A stretch of 56,903 nt of DNA from Peptococcaceae bacterium (GTDB lineage Bacteria > Bacillota > Peptococcia > Peptococcales > Peptococcaceae), in the NCBI GenBank assembly GCA_017547685.1, contig JAFYPD010000062.1, positions 1-56,903 of the forward strand, written 5' to 3'. Below, in pieces: positions 32,458 to 41,254 of this stretch. The position numbers were made by a program, and so were the translations under genes. How positions within the stretch are numbered: the stretch's first letter is position 1; each line of letters opens with the position of its first letter. The notes beneath the pieces are model-generated. The model saw only the letters and a program-made list of their open reading frames with translations. It was not told the DNA's origin and made no database searches.

Positions 32458-32893
32458 ACAGGATAAAATTGAAATTCCAGCGGACTGGGAAGAAAAAATC
32501 AATAAAGTGGCAGCCATCTGCCTGAAAGAAGAACAGATTCCGGAAGAAGCGGAAGTAGACCTGCTGTTTGTGGACAACGAGGCAATCCGGGAAATGAACC
32601 TGGAATACCGCGATAAAGACAGTGCGACCGATGTGCTGTCGTTCCCGATGTATGAGGCCGATGAGGAGATTGACGATGAAGACGAAATCTTATTCGGCGA
32701 TATTGTCATTTCGCTGGAGCGGGCGCAGGAGCAGTGCGAGGAATACGGGCATAGCCTGGAGCGGGAAGTCATGTATCTGCTGGTGCACGGTTTGCTTCAT
32801 CTGGCAGGATATGACCACATGGAAGAAGAAGATAAAAAGCAGATGCGGGCGCAGGAAGAAAAACTGCTTGCAGTTATCGGTGCCATTCGCTAA
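32435..32893 (+). CDS. ybeY: Endoribonuclease YbeY
   Basis: A 152-residue YbeY with the zinc motif HGLLHLAGYDH (His-x3-His-x5-His) and the conserved RDKDSATDVLSFP segment. It functions in 16S rRNA 3'-end maturation and ribosome quality control. ATG 32435 lies inside the end of pgpH after GGAAGGACAGGAA-type sequence, giving translational coupling. Confidence 0.95.
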   Translation: MTVVITNEQDKIEIPADWEEKINKVAAICLKEEQIPEEAEVDLLFVDNEAIREMNLEYRDKDSATDVLSFPMYEADEEIDDEDEILFGDIVISLERAQEQCEEYGHSLEREVMYLLVHGLLHLAGYDHMEEEDKKQMRAQEEKLLAVIGAIR

Positions 32894-32952
32894 AATATAA
32901 AGATAAGCAAAATTAAGAGAATACGAGTTATCTATTTGGAGGTTGGTTTTAT

Positions 32953-34251
32953 TTGGATACGGACAGTTCGATGCAATTTGTGATTTTAGCAGTTTTGCTC
33001 GCGTTATCGGCAATTTTTTCATCGGCAGAGACAGCCTTTTTGTCAACCAATAAAATTCGCTTACGGAATCTGCAGGAAGACGGCGAAAAGAAAGCGGATC
33101 TTGTTCTGGATTTGCTGGAAAATCAGAATCGACTGATTTCTACGCTGCTGGTTGGCAACAACATTGTGAATATCAGCTCTTCGGCACTGGCCACCAAGAT
33201 GGCAACCGATTATTTCGGTGACCCGGGGGTCGGGATTGCCACCGGTATTATGACACTGCTGGTGCTGGTGTTTGGTGAAGTAATGCCGAAAAATCTGGCG
33301 GCTGCCCACGCAGAAGGCTGGGCAATGTTTATCGCACCGTTTATCCGTGTGGTAAGTGTGATTCTGACACCGCTGGTGTTTCTGCTGACAAAATTGTCTG
33401 ACGTTGTTGTTCGGTTCAGTAAAAAGAACGAAGAGGAAGACCCTACCATCACAGAGGATGAATTTAAAATTCTTGTGAACGTAGGGCAGGAGGAAGGTGT
33501 ATTTGACGAGTCGGAAACGGAAATGATCAACAGTATCATGGAATTCGACGAAACATACGTAAAAGCAATTATGGTTCCTCGTATCGATATTGTGGCTGTG
33601 GATGTGGAGGACAGCATCAACGATGCGCTGCGTCTGATTATCGACGGCGGTCATTCCCGGATTCCGGCCTATGAGGACAGTATCGACAACATTGTGGGGA
33701 TTCTGTATGCCAAAGATATTTTTGCGCATCTGGATGCCGATTTTGATGAATTAAAGGTAAAAGCGCTGATTCGGGATGCCTACTACATTCCGGAAACAAA
33801 AAAAGTCAGTGACCTGCTCAATGAACTGCGGCTCAAAAAGGTGCACATGGCCATTATTCTGGATGAGTACGGCGGGACCAACGGGCTGGTAACCATTGAA
33901 GACTTAATTGAAGAAATTATCGGTGATATTCAGGATGAATATGACGTGGAAGAAGATTTAATCGTTATGCACAGCGATAATCAGCTGGTGGCGGATGCCC
34001 GCGCACCAATCGGTGATGTGGAGGAAGCCTTTGACATGGAGCTGGACGAAGAAATTCTGGAAGACAGCGAAGCCGATACCATCGGCGGGCTGGCCTTTGA
34101 ACATCTGGGCGGCATTCCGGAAGTGGGCGACGAAGTTACTGTTGGCCGGTTTTTGATTCGCATTGTCAATGTCAGCGGACGCCGTATCACAAAAGTGGAA
34201 GTAACCTTGCTGCCGCCGGAGGAAGATGAGGATAACGATGATGATGAATAA
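32953..34251 (+). CDS. HlyC/CorC family transporter (CNNM + CBS domains)
   Basis: A 432-residue membrane protein. It has an N-terminal CNNM/DUF21 domain of about three helices (1-190, with SAETAFLSTNKIRLRNL), a CBS pair (about 205-325) and a CorC_HlyC domain (about 340-425), then a very acidic tail. Relatives export or regulate magnesium or other cations. The start is TTG 32953 with GGAGG about 11 bases upstream. Confidence 0.9.
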   Translation: MDTDSSMQFVILAVLLALSAIFSSAETAFLSTNKIRLRNLQEDGEKKADLVLDLLENQNRLISTLLVGNNIVNISSSALATKMATDYFGDPGVGIATGIMTLLVLVFGEVMPKNLAAAHAEGWAMFIAPFIRVVSVILTPLVFLLTKLSDVVVRFSKKNEEEDPTITEDEFKILVNVGQEEGVFDESETEMINSIMEFDETYVKAIMVPRIDIVAVDVEDSINDALRLIIDGGHSRIPAYEDSIDNIVGILYAKDIFAHLDADFDELKVKALIRDAYYIPETKKVSDLLNELRLKKVHMAIILDEYGGTNGLVTIEDLIEEIIGDIQDEYDVEEDLIVMHSDNQLVADARAPIGDVEEAFDMELDEEILEDSEADTIGGLAFEHLGGIPEVGDEVTVGRFLIRIVNVSGRRITKVEVTLLPPEEDEDNDDDE

Positions 34252-34675
34252 GCAGGATGCCGGCTGGGCACCGCTGATTGAAGCTGCCTGGCAGGCCAGA
34301 GAACAAGCCTATGCACCGTACTCCGGTTTTCAGGTGGGGGCAGCGGTACAGACGGCTGGCGGCGCGATTTACGGAGGCTGCAACATCGAAAACGTCAGCT
34401 ATGGATTGACCAGCTGTGCGGAGCGCACCGCCATGTTTCGGGCAATTGCCAGCGGCGAAAAGCAGCTGGTACGGCTGGTGGTATGTGCTGATACGCCGGA
34501 GCCGGTTTCGCCATGCGGTGCCTGTCGGCAGGTGATGCAGGAGCTGGGGCCGCAGATGGAGGTTTTATTAATCAACAAAGCAGGAAAGCAGATTCACACC
34601 ACGGTGGCGGCGCTGCTTCCTTACAGTTTTCATGACTTTCCGCAGCATGGAGAGCCTGATAAAGGGGACATGTGA
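34238..34675 (+). CDS. cdd: Cytidine deaminase
   Basis: A 145-residue homotetrameric-type cytidine deaminase. The catalytic zinc motifs are CAERTAMF and PCGACRQ, preceded by YSGFQVGAA. It converts cytidine and deoxycytidine to uridine forms for salvage. ATG 34238 or 34241, after GAGGA, fits better than ATG 34226. It overlaps the 3' end of the CorC-like gene and precedes era by one base, a standard order. Confidence 0.93.
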   Translation: MMMNKQDAGWAPLIEAAWQAREQAYAPYSGFQVGAAVQTAGGAIYGGCNIENVSYGLTSCAERTAMFRAIASGEKQLVRLVVCADTPEPVSPCGACRQVMQELGPQMEVLLINKAGKQIHTTVAALLPYSFHDFPQHGEPDKGDM

Positions 34676-34676
34676 T

Positions 34677-35573
34677 ATGAAGACAGGATTTGTAGCACTG
34701 GTGGGACGACCGAATGCAGGAAAATCCACCTTACTGAATCAGATTTTGGAGCGCAAAATTGCCATTGTGTCGGACAAAGCGCAGACAACGCGCCATCGTA
34801 TTACCGGTGTGCTGACCAATGAAACGGGGCAGATTGTATTTCTGGATACTCCGGGGATTCACAAACCGCGGCACAAGCTGGGTGAACGCATGGTGGAAAT
34901 CGCCCAGAGTTCGCTGTATGATGCCGATGTCATCTATTATCTGGTGGATGTGACCCAGGACTTCGGCCCTGGCGAACAGTATATTGTGCAACAGTTGAAG
35001 AAAACATCCGCTCCGGTATTTCTGATTCTGAACAAAATCGATCAGGTGGAAAAAGCTCGGGTTCTGAAGCTGATTGCCGAATGGCGGGACCGTCTGGATT
35101 TTGCAGAAATTTTCCCGTTATCGGCGCGAAAAGGTGACAATGTGGAACAGCTTGTGTCAACCACCTTTAACTATCTGGAGGAAGGGCCGCAGTTCTATCC
35201 GGCCGACTCGGTGACCGACCAGCCGGAAGAAGTGGTTATTGCTGAACTGATTCGCGAACAGATTCTGGAAGCCACCCGTGACGAGGTGCCGCACAGCATT
35301 GCTGTTATTGTGGAACAGATGAAGCTGCAGGATGACGGCAAAATTTATGTGGGGGCAACCATCTACGTGGAACGAGACAGCCAGAAAGGCATTATCATTG
35401 GCCGAGGCGGCATGATGCTGCGCAAAATCGGCAGTAAAGCCCGCAGAGAAATTGAATTCCTGTTAGGCGAAAAAGTGTATCTGGATTTGTGGGTAAAAGT
35501 GAATGAAGACTGGCGCAACAAGGAAACCGCTATCAAATCCTTCTACTACGACGATGACAGCGACGAATTTTAA
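34677..35573 (+). CDS. era: GTPase Era
   Basis: A 298-residue Era GTPase for 30S ribosome assembly. It shows G1 GRPNAGKS, G2 QTTRHRI, G3 DTPGIHKPRHKLGE and G4 NKID, followed by a KH domain with GRGGMMLRKIG and the C-terminal WRNKE. ATG 34677 has AAAGGGG; an in-frame upstream start lies inside cdd. Confidence 0.97.
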   Translation: MKTGFVALVGRPNAGKSTLLNQILERKIAIVSDKAQTTRHRITGVLTNETGQIVFLDTPGIHKPRHKLGERMVEIAQSSLYDADVIYYLVDVTQDFGPGEQYIVQQLKKTSAPVFLILNKIDQVEKARVLKLIAEWRDRLDFAEIFPLSARKGDNVEQLVSTTFNYLEEGPQFYPADSVTDQPEEVVIAELIREQILEATRDEVPHSIAVIVEQMKLQDDGKIYVGATIYVERDSQKGIIIGRGGMMLRKIGSKARREIEFLLGEKVYLDLWVKVNEDWRNKETAIKSFYYDDDSDEF

Positions 35574-35594
35574 TGATGTGATAAAAGGATTTTT

Positions 35595-35626
35595 ACAGAG
35601 GTCTGCACGGATCTCTGTTTTTTTTT
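35595..35626 (+). terminator. Terminator after era
   Basis: ACAGAGGTC (35595-35603) pairs with GATCTCTGT (35610-35618), one G-U pair, followed by a T run to 35626. It closes the phoH-era operon. Confidence 0.9.
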
Positions 35627-35671
35627 GCCGTTTTGTGATAAAGTTTTATCAGAATGGGTGAGGTGTGCAGA

Positions 35672-36388
35672 ATGAATAAAAAAGAGAAACGGCTGCGCGG
35701 GCAGCTTTCCATGATAGATGGATTTCTGATGATTCTTGTAATTTTTGTTCTAATGAACGGCTTGGTTGGCACTGGCCTGTTTCCAGCTGAACGGCTGGCG
35801 GGATTACTGCCGGGCGGTGCCACGATAGTAAATCAGATGCTGGTGCAGCAGATGCTGCAGACAGTTGTTATGGTGGGGATGGTATTATTGTTTCTGCGTC
35901 TGCGCGGCGCTACGCTGGATCAGATTGGGTGGAGGCCTTTTAAACAGCCAGGCTGGCTGATTCTGTCGGCATTGCTGGGTGTGGTTACCTTTTTTGTGAT
36001 GCTGTATGTCAGTGTGTGGATGGTGAAACTGTTTCCGCAGTGGGCACAGCCTCAAACTGCAACGGAACTGATTATGCAGGCCGAAGGCATGTGGGAGAGT
36101 ACCGCGGTGATTGTGATGGTTAGTGTACTGGCACCGGTTAGTGAAGAACTGTTGTTTCGCGGCTATATCTATCACAGCATGCGGCAGCAGAACAGCATGT
36201 GGTTCAGTGTGGCTGCGGCATCGCTGATGTTTGGATGTATGCATTACGATTTGTTTCGGCTGCTGCCGTTAACACTGGTGGGTGTGTGTCTGAATCTGGC
36301 AGCCATCCGTTCGGACTCTCTGTGGGGCTCCATTGTGATGCACGGCGTGTGGAACTTTCTGATGGCCGCCATTGTGCTGGCCGTTTAA
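35672..36388 (+). CDS. CPBP (CAAX/Abi-type) intramembrane metalloprotease
   Basis: A 238-residue integral membrane protein with about six to seven helices. The CPBP motifs are SEELLFRGYIY (Glu-Glu and Arg), a following FGCMHYD His and a last HGVWN His. Bacterial relatives act in membrane protein processing, bacteriocin immunity or Abi functions. The target here is unknown. ATG 35672 has GAGGTG upstream; ATG 35654 lacks a ribosome site. Confidence 0.9.
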   Translation: MNKKEKRLRGQLSMIDGFLMILVIFVLMNGLVGTGLFPAERLAGLLPGGATIVNQMLVQQMLQTVVMVGMVLLFLRLRGATLDQIGWRPFKQPGWLILSALLGVVTFFVMLYVSVWMVKLFPQWAQPQTATELIMQAEGMWESTAVIVMVSVLAPVSEELLFRGYIYHSMRQQNSMWFSVAAASLMFGCMHYDLFRLLPLTLVGVCLNLAAIRSDSLWGSIVMHGVWNFLMAAIVLAV

Positions 36389-36471
36389 CAAGGACATCGC
36401 ACCGGCATGGTCGAACATAGAAAGAGAAAAAATATCGTTCGTGATAATAGCTTATGTGAGGAGTGTTTTGT

Positions 36472-37812
36472 TTGAAAACAGGAGATGTGGTACAGCTGGC
36501 CATCACTGGGATTTCTCATCAGGGGTACGGGATTGGCCGTCATGATAATATTGTTGTGTTTGTACCTGGTGCCATGCTGGGAGAAACAGTACAGGCAGAA
36601 GTAATCGAGTACAAAAAGAAAATGGCTACAGCAGAATTGCTGGAAGTCATCGAGCCATCGAAACAGCGTATCGAAGCCCGATGTCCGCAGAGCAGTCAGT
36701 GCGGCGGCTGTGAGCTGCAGCATTGCGATTATGCCTATCAGCTCGAGGCCAAGCAGAAAATTGTGCAGGATGCCATGATGCGCCTGGGCCGTATTGATGT
36801 GCCGGTAGAGCCGGTGATTGGCATGCAGGAGCCGTGGCGCTATCGTAATAAAGGGATTTTTCATGTGGACTACAGCGGTAACACCGTGCGGCTTGGGTTT
36901 TATGAACAGGGCAGTCATCAGTTTGTACCGGCGGCTGCATGTCAGCTGTTCAGTGAAAAAATCAATCATCTGGTACAGCAACTGGAACAGATGATTCAGG
37001 ACAGCGGCCGTGCCTGCTATGTGCATAAAGTGATGATTCGGGAAAGCCGTTACAACGGTGAACTGATGGTGGTGTTTGTCACCAGGGAGGCGGCATGGCG
37101 GCTGCCGGAGCTGGCAAAACAGCTGATTCAGTATCCTGATGTGGTGTCCATTTATCATAATATCAACACCAATTTGAAAATCATGCTGGGCCGCAGCTTC
37201 CGTCTGCTGGAAGGAAAAGAAACCATCGAAGATACCATCGGCAAATTCCATTTTCAGATTTCGCCCCAGTCTTTCTTCCAGGTGAATAATGAACAGGCGC
37301 AGGTATTATACGAAAAAGCTTTGGAATTTGCTCAGCTGACTGGTCGGGAACAGGTGGCCGATGTGTACTGCGGTATCGGCACAATTTCACTGTATCTGGC
37401 AAAACAGGCCAATCATGTTACTGGCATTGAATCGGTCAGTCAGGCGGTGCAGGATGCCAGAGAAAATGCCGCGAACAATGGCGTGGAGAACTGCACCTTC
37501 GTGGCGGCAAAAGCGGAAGACTGGCTGCCGAAATGGGTGAAAAAAGGCAATAAAATTGATGTGGCTGTTATCGACCCGCCGCGCAAAGGCTGTGAACCGC
37601 CGGCACTGGATGCCCTGATTGCCAGTGGAGCCGAACGGATTGTGTACGTATCCTGCAATCCGTCCACACTGGCCCGTGATGCCAGATATCTGTGCCAGTG
37701 CGGCTACGAAGTGAAAAAAATCCAGCCCGTCGATTTATTCTGCCAGAGCTGGCATGTGGAAGTCGTGTGTTTACTGGAGAAAAAAGGTGATGCCCGTGCA
37801 GCTGAAAATTGA
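36472..37812 (+). CDS. rlmD: TrmA/RumA family 23S rRNA (uracil-5-)-methyltransferase
   Basis: A 446-residue RNA m5U methyltransferase. An N-terminal TRAM domain (1-60) is followed by a [4Fe-4S] motif (CPQSSQCGGCELQHC), a class I SAM domain (VADVYCGIGTISL, DPPRKGC) and the catalytic CNPSTLARD. Bacillota have several paralogues, so the specific base (U1939, U747 or a tRNA) is uncertain. TTG 36472, 8 bases after GAGGAG, is the preferred start. Confidence 0.9.
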   Translation: MKTGDVVQLAITGISHQGYGIGRHDNIVVFVPGAMLGETVQAEVIEYKKKMATAELLEVIEPSKQRIEARCPQSSQCGGCELQHCDYAYQLEAKQKIVQDAMMRLGRIDVPVEPVIGMQEPWRYRNKGIFHVDYSGNTVRLGFYEQGSHQFVPAAACQLFSEKINHLVQQLEQMIQDSGRACYVHKVMIRESRYNGELMVVFVTREAAWRLPELAKQLIQYPDVVSIYHNINTNLKIMLGRSFRLLEGKETIEDTIGKFHFQISPQSFFQVNNEQAQVLYEKALEFAQLTGREQVADVYCGIGTISLYLAKQANHVTGIESVSQAVQDARENAANNGVENCTFVAAKAEDWLPKWVKKGNKIDVAVIDPPRKGCEPPALDALIASGAERIVYVSCNPSTLARDARYLCQCGYEVKKIQPVDLFCQSWHVEVVCLLEKKGDARAAEN

Positions 37813-38131
37813 TTTTGCCAATCCGGTGATTGTGCCGGAGGATGTGCTGGAAATACAGCCGTCGGATATGGATGATTTTTATGTGACAGCGACGGACCTG
37901 GATAAAGCCAATCTGTTTTTTATGCTGCTGACGTCGCTGCATCATTATGAGGCATATCAGGATGATAGAAGGGCGGCGCATCTGAGTTTTCTGGCGGCTA
38001 ATTATCTCTTTGTTGCATTGACCCCTCCGGGGTCGCAGGAATTAGCCATGCATTATATAAAAAAAGCGCTGGTGCTGTATCCATGCGAGGAATATGCCCA
38101 GTGGCTGGCATTCATTAAAAAAGGAAATTGA
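37790..38131 (+). CDS. Uncharacterised TPR-like small protein
   Basis: A 113-residue acidic protein without signal or membrane segments. The central and C-terminal parts look like two helical repeats (NLFFMLLTSLHHYEAY, then AMHYIKKALVLYPCEEYAQWL), a TPR-like pattern. ATG 37790 overlaps the rlmD-type gene by 23 bases with AAAGGTG just upstream, so it is co-translated. Function is not recognised. Confidence 0.75.
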   Translation: MPVQLKIDFANPVIVPEDVLEIQPSDMDDFYVTATDLDKANLFFMLLTSLHHYEAYQDDRRAAHLSFLAANYLFVALTPPGSQELAMHYIKKALVLYPCEEYAQWLAFIKKGN

Positions 38132-38366
38132 AGCGAGGTGTAATCATGTAAATAGAAACGTCAGGCGTTAACAAACTGATTAACAGTAATAGACGAAACG
38201 CTGTGGTCTGAGTCACCTCGGAACAGTCAAAGCCGTAAAAGAATAGATACAGATCCACAGTGCTTAAATTATTATAACGGAGTATTCAATAGTACCCAAG
38301 AGATTGTGAGAAAGGAGAATAATCCATTACCCTCAAAAGAGGATAATTGGATTATACGTAAAGAAT
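38132..38366 (+). ncRNA. Gene-free leader with pseudoknot-like and hairpin structure
   Basis: No ORF fits. CGAGGTG (38134-38140) can pair with CACCTCG (38214-38220), and CGCTGTGG (38199-38206) with CCACAGTG (38255-38262, one G-U). The order A-B-A'-B' is that of a pseudoknot. Smaller hairpins lie at 38176-38188. A third stem, 38321-38334 with 38339-38353 around an AAAA loop, sits between an AAAGGAG (38312-38318) and ATG 38367. It could be a structured leader or small RNA; it matches no class I recognise. Confidence 0.4.
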
Positions 38367-39263
38367 ATGAGTAAAGAAATCGAACGCATTATTAATGAGA
38401 TGCATAAAGCGATGGAAGAACAGCAGTTTGAAAATGAAATGGAAGCCAATGCATTTATGCAGGAATTTATTCAGAAGTATAATAAAAATATCATGCAGGG
38501 TAAGAGCCAAAAACTGGATGCATACGATTATTTAGAAATGGCGGAAAATGCGATTGATCAGGAAGAAGCAATCCAGAACGCTAAAAAAGCATTAAAACTG
38601 GATCCGTTCTGTCTGGATGCGGAGTTAATCATTGCCCAGAATCAGGCAGTGGATATGGAAGAACTGAAAAAGAAAGTGGAAAAGATTATTCAAAAAGGCG
38701 AAAAACAGCTTGTGCAGAGAAATATCAGAAAAGAAGAGGACGCAGGACATTTCTATGGAATATTTGAGACCAGACCGTATATGAGAGTTCGAAAAGAATA
38801 TCTGGATTTGTTAATCGCTCAGGGAAGGTATGGCCATGCAATCCGTGAGGCTGAAGAACTGATACAGCTTAGTGAAAATGATAATCTGGGTGTGCGATAT
38901 TTATTAATGGCGTTATACAGTTGTTTTGAGGATGAAGATAAAGCAATCAACCTTATAAAAAAATATCCGGGAGATTCTGCATTCATGCTGCTCCCACTAA
39001 TTGCATTGTACTATAAGCTGGAAGATACGAAAAAGATGAAAAGCTATATCCGCCAATTGAAAAAAGCAAATCCCGAACTGCAGGAAGCATTAGAATCGCT
39101 TGAAAGCCCTAACGCTCCGGAAAATGTGGCTGAAATAATGCTTTCTCCAATGTACACTCCGTTTTCTATGGAGGAAATAGTGCTTGCGTATTCCAGTGCA
39201 ATGTTTTTGTATGCGCCAATGACAGGCTTTTTAGATATGTTGTATGATGAGGTTGTTCGATGA
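38367..39263 (+). CDS. Tetratricopeptide repeat protein
   Basis: A 298-residue soluble, helix-rich protein with TPR-like repeats (for example AIQNAKKALKLDPFCLDAELI, AIREAEELIQLSENDNLGVRYLL, MKSYIRQLKKANPELQEAL). The C-terminus, from about 255, is a more hydrophobic non-repeat segment. It is probably a scaffold; no enzymatic motif is seen. Base composition is more AT-rich than in the flanking housekeeping genes. It lacks a convincing ribosome site directly before ATG; the best AAAGGAG is about 50 bases upstream, beyond a hairpin. Confidence 0.78.
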   Translation: MSKEIERIINEMHKAMEEQQFENEMEANAFMQEFIQKYNKNIMQGKSQKLDAYDYLEMAENAIDQEEAIQNAKKALKLDPFCLDAELIIAQNQAVDMEELKKKVEKIIQKGEKQLVQRNIRKEEDAGHFYGIFETRPYMRVRKEYLDLLIAQGRYGHAIREAEELIQLSENDNLGVRYLLMALYSCFEDEDKAINLIKKYPGDSAFMLLPLIALYYKLEDTKKMKSYIRQLKKANPELQEALESLESPNAPENVAEIMLSPMYTPFSMEEIVLAYSSAMFLYAPMTGFLDMLYDEVVR

Positions 39264-39305
39264 TGATGTCGGCTTTGATGTGTAAAGGAAATTAAGGCGA
39301 AGAAC

Positions 39306-39620
39306 ATGAAAAAAGTAAAAATTACTGTGATGCGGATGGCGCATTATCAGGATTTAATGGCATTATACGAAAATCCGATAGAACATGCCTGTGATATGCA
39401 GCTGGGGCAGGTATTCATCGCCAATGGCTGGCAGCGGCCTGATGGCATGTGCGAGAGCGCCTGGGAGAGTATGTCACCTTTTGTGATGACGCTGGCGCAT
39501 GGCGGCGAGAATATTTACGACGGCTGGATGAAAAATAAAAAAGCCGCTATGATTTCCTGTAATGACGGGTTTCGGCCTGTCAGCTTTCTGCTGGAAGCGC
39601 TGGAAGAGGATGCGGACTGA
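39306..39620 (+). CDS. TIGR04076 family protein
   Basis: A 104-residue protein of the TIGR04076 family, recognised by VKITVMRMAHYQDL, CDMQLGQVF, the Cys-Trp segment MCESAWESMSPFVMTLAHGG and ISCNDGFRPVSF. Three conserved cysteines suggest metal or redox chemistry, but the family function is unknown. It has a weak AAGGCGA ribosome site. Confidence 0.8.
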   Translation: MKKVKITVMRMAHYQDLMALYENPIEHACDMQLGQVFIANGWQRPDGMCESAWESMSPFVMTLAHGGENIYDGWMKNKKAAMISCNDGFRPVSFLLEALEEDAD

Positions 39621-39662
39621 GGTTACAGAGAGGGCTGTCTGATATAGTCAGGAGGGTTATTT

Positions 39663-40478
39663 ATGACATTTGCAGAAACATTTAGCACATCTTTCTGGAT
39701 TCTGATTGCGCTGGCGCTGCTGGGCAGCTCCATGGGATTTTATAAGTTTGTTTATTTTATATCGCTGGGTTACGGGTTTTCGGTAGCTGTGACTGGCGTT
39801 GCTATGCTGGTGCTGTTCCGGGATAGTCTGAGTGCGGTTACCATTCTGATGTGCCTGCTGTTTGTAGTGTATGGCTGCCGGCTGGGCGGGTATCTGCTGC
39901 TGCGGGAGATGCGCAATGCATCTTACCGCGATCATATGAAAACAGAAATCAAGGATGGTTCCACTATGCCGCTTTTTGTGAAGCTGTGTATCTGGATTGC
40001 CTGTGCGTTATTGTATGTGCTGGAGGTATCGCCGGTATTTTTTCGGATGCAGAACGGCGGCGCAGTAGATCCTGTTGCAATGGCTGGTGTAGTGATTATG
40101 ATTTGCGGGCTTTTGCTGGAATCGCTGTCGGATCATCAGAAAAGTGCGGCAAAAGCTGTCAACCCGAAACGGTTCTGCGATACCGGCCTGTTTCGTATTG
40201 TGCGCTGTCCAAACTATCTGGGTGAAATTCTGTTCTGGACAGGGGTACTGGTATCCGGCCTGACATCAATGCAGGGGGGATGGCAGTGGGCAGCGGCTAT
40301 CCTCGGCTGGGTGTGTATTGTTTATATTATGTTCGGCGGTGCCAGACGGCTGGAGATTCGGCAGAATCGCAATTACGGCAATGACCCCGAATATCAGGCT
40401 TACGTGAAGAAAACACCGATTATTCTGCCGTTTATACCGCTGTACAGTGTGGAAAAATATACGTTTTTAAAAGGCTGA
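39663..40478 (+). CDS. DUF1295/isoprenylcysteine methyltransferase-like membrane protein
   Basis: A 271-residue membrane protein with about six to seven helices. The C-terminus carries the DUF1295/ICMT-steroid reductase signature (FCDTGLFRIVRCPNYLGEILFWTG and a terminal DPEYQAYVKKTP). Relatives are methyltransferases or steroid-5-alpha-reductase-like enzymes using SAM or NADPH. The substrate is unknown. AGGAGGG precedes the ATG. Confidence 0.85.
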   Translation: MTFAETFSTSFWILIALALLGSSMGFYKFVYFISLGYGFSVAVTGVAMLVLFRDSLSAVTILMCLLFVVYGCRLGGYLLLREMRNASYRDHMKTEIKDGSTMPLFVKLCIWIACALLYVLEVSPVFFRMQNGGAVDPVAMAGVVIMICGLLLESLSDHQKSAAKAVNPKRFCDTGLFRIVRCPNYLGEILFWTGVLVSGLTSMQGGWQWAAAILGWVCIVYIMFGGARRLEIRQNRNYGNDPEYQAYVKKTPIILPFIPLYSVEKYTFLKG

Positions 40479-40527
40479 CTATGGATGAGAACAATGCATT
40501 TATTTTTAATACAGGAGGTATGATAGT

Positions 40528-40722
40528 ATGATAGTGCAGTTTTCTAAATGTTATGTGTGCCGGCATTTTATTTCCGGCGGGGAACTGGCCAATTTTAAAT
40601 GCAAGGCATATCCGGAAGGGATACCAGCTGATATTGTGAACGGGAAAACCAATCATGACCGTCCGCTGGAAGGGGACCACGGATACCAGTATAAAAATAT
40701 TTTTGATGAAGACAGTAAGTAG
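40528..40722 (+). CDS. Small Cys-motif cytoplasmic protein
   Basis: A 64-residue protein with CYVCRHF and FKCKAYPEGIPADI, then a charged stretch ending GDHGYQYK. The pattern is that of a widespread small conserved Bacillota protein with three cysteines that may bind zinc. No function is established. ATG 40528 is 10 bases after AGGAGG; ATG 40519 is too close. Confidence 0.72.
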   Translation: MIVQFSKCYVCRHFISGGELANFKCKAYPEGIPADIVNGKTNHDRPLEGDHGYQYKNIFDEDSK

Positions 40723-40738
40723 CCGGGGGTAGATTTGG

Positions 40739-41254
40739 ATGAATCAGAAACAAGGTGCAATGCCAGTCATTCTGTTATTGATATTTTGCACTGTGCTGTC
40801 TGTCTGGGTATGGAAAAATGTACCCGTTGAACAAGAGAAATCGGTAGATATTGCAGGATTGAAACTGGAAACACTGGAGCTGGACAGTTTACTGGCAGAA
40901 GGAAAGCCGGTGCTGCTCAATGTAAGTTCGGATAACTGCCCGTACTGCGTGATGATGGCACCGGAACTGGCAGATATTTATGCCGGATATGGTGATGCGG
41001 TTCTCATTCGCGATATCAATGCAGATAAATATCCAGATGCATATCTGCAGCTGCCGGTGCGCGGCACCCCGATGCAGGTGTTTTATTATGCTGATGGTAC
41101 TCCGTACGTGCCCGGGGAAGCCGTTGCACAACAGATTTATTTTCTCCGCTATGTAACAAAAGATACCGGAGAACATGTGATGACCGTACATGAAGGTATG
41201 ATGACAGCAGAACAGATGGAACTGGTATTGCAGGATTTAGGAGTGGTACGATGA
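40739..41254 (+). CDS. Membrane-anchored thioredoxin-family protein
   Basis: A 171-residue thiol-disulfide protein with an N-terminal signal anchor (PVILLLIFCTVLSVWVW) and an extracytoplasmic thioredoxin fold with active site NCPYCVMM. The cis-Pro loop is RGTPMQVFY. It likely reduces or isomerises disulfides outside the membrane, fed by the CcdA-like protein encoded next with a 4-base overlap. Confidence 0.88.
   Translation: MNQKQGAMPVILLLIFCTVLSVWVWKNVPVEQEKSVDIAGLKLETLELDSLLAEGKPVLLNVSSDNCPYCVMMAPELADIYAGYGDAVLIRDINADKYPDAYLQLPVRGTPMQVFYYADGTPYVPGEAVAQQIYFLRYVTKDTGEHVMTVHEGMMTAEQMELVLQDLGVVR

Noticed and set aside
38134-38262. Known riboswitch or HDV-like ribozyme
   Set aside because: The pairing order suggests a pseudoknot, but conserved bases of c-di-GMP-II, THF, ZTP, fluoride and preQ1 classes are absent, and the HDV arrangement of a P3 hairpin between the strands is missing.
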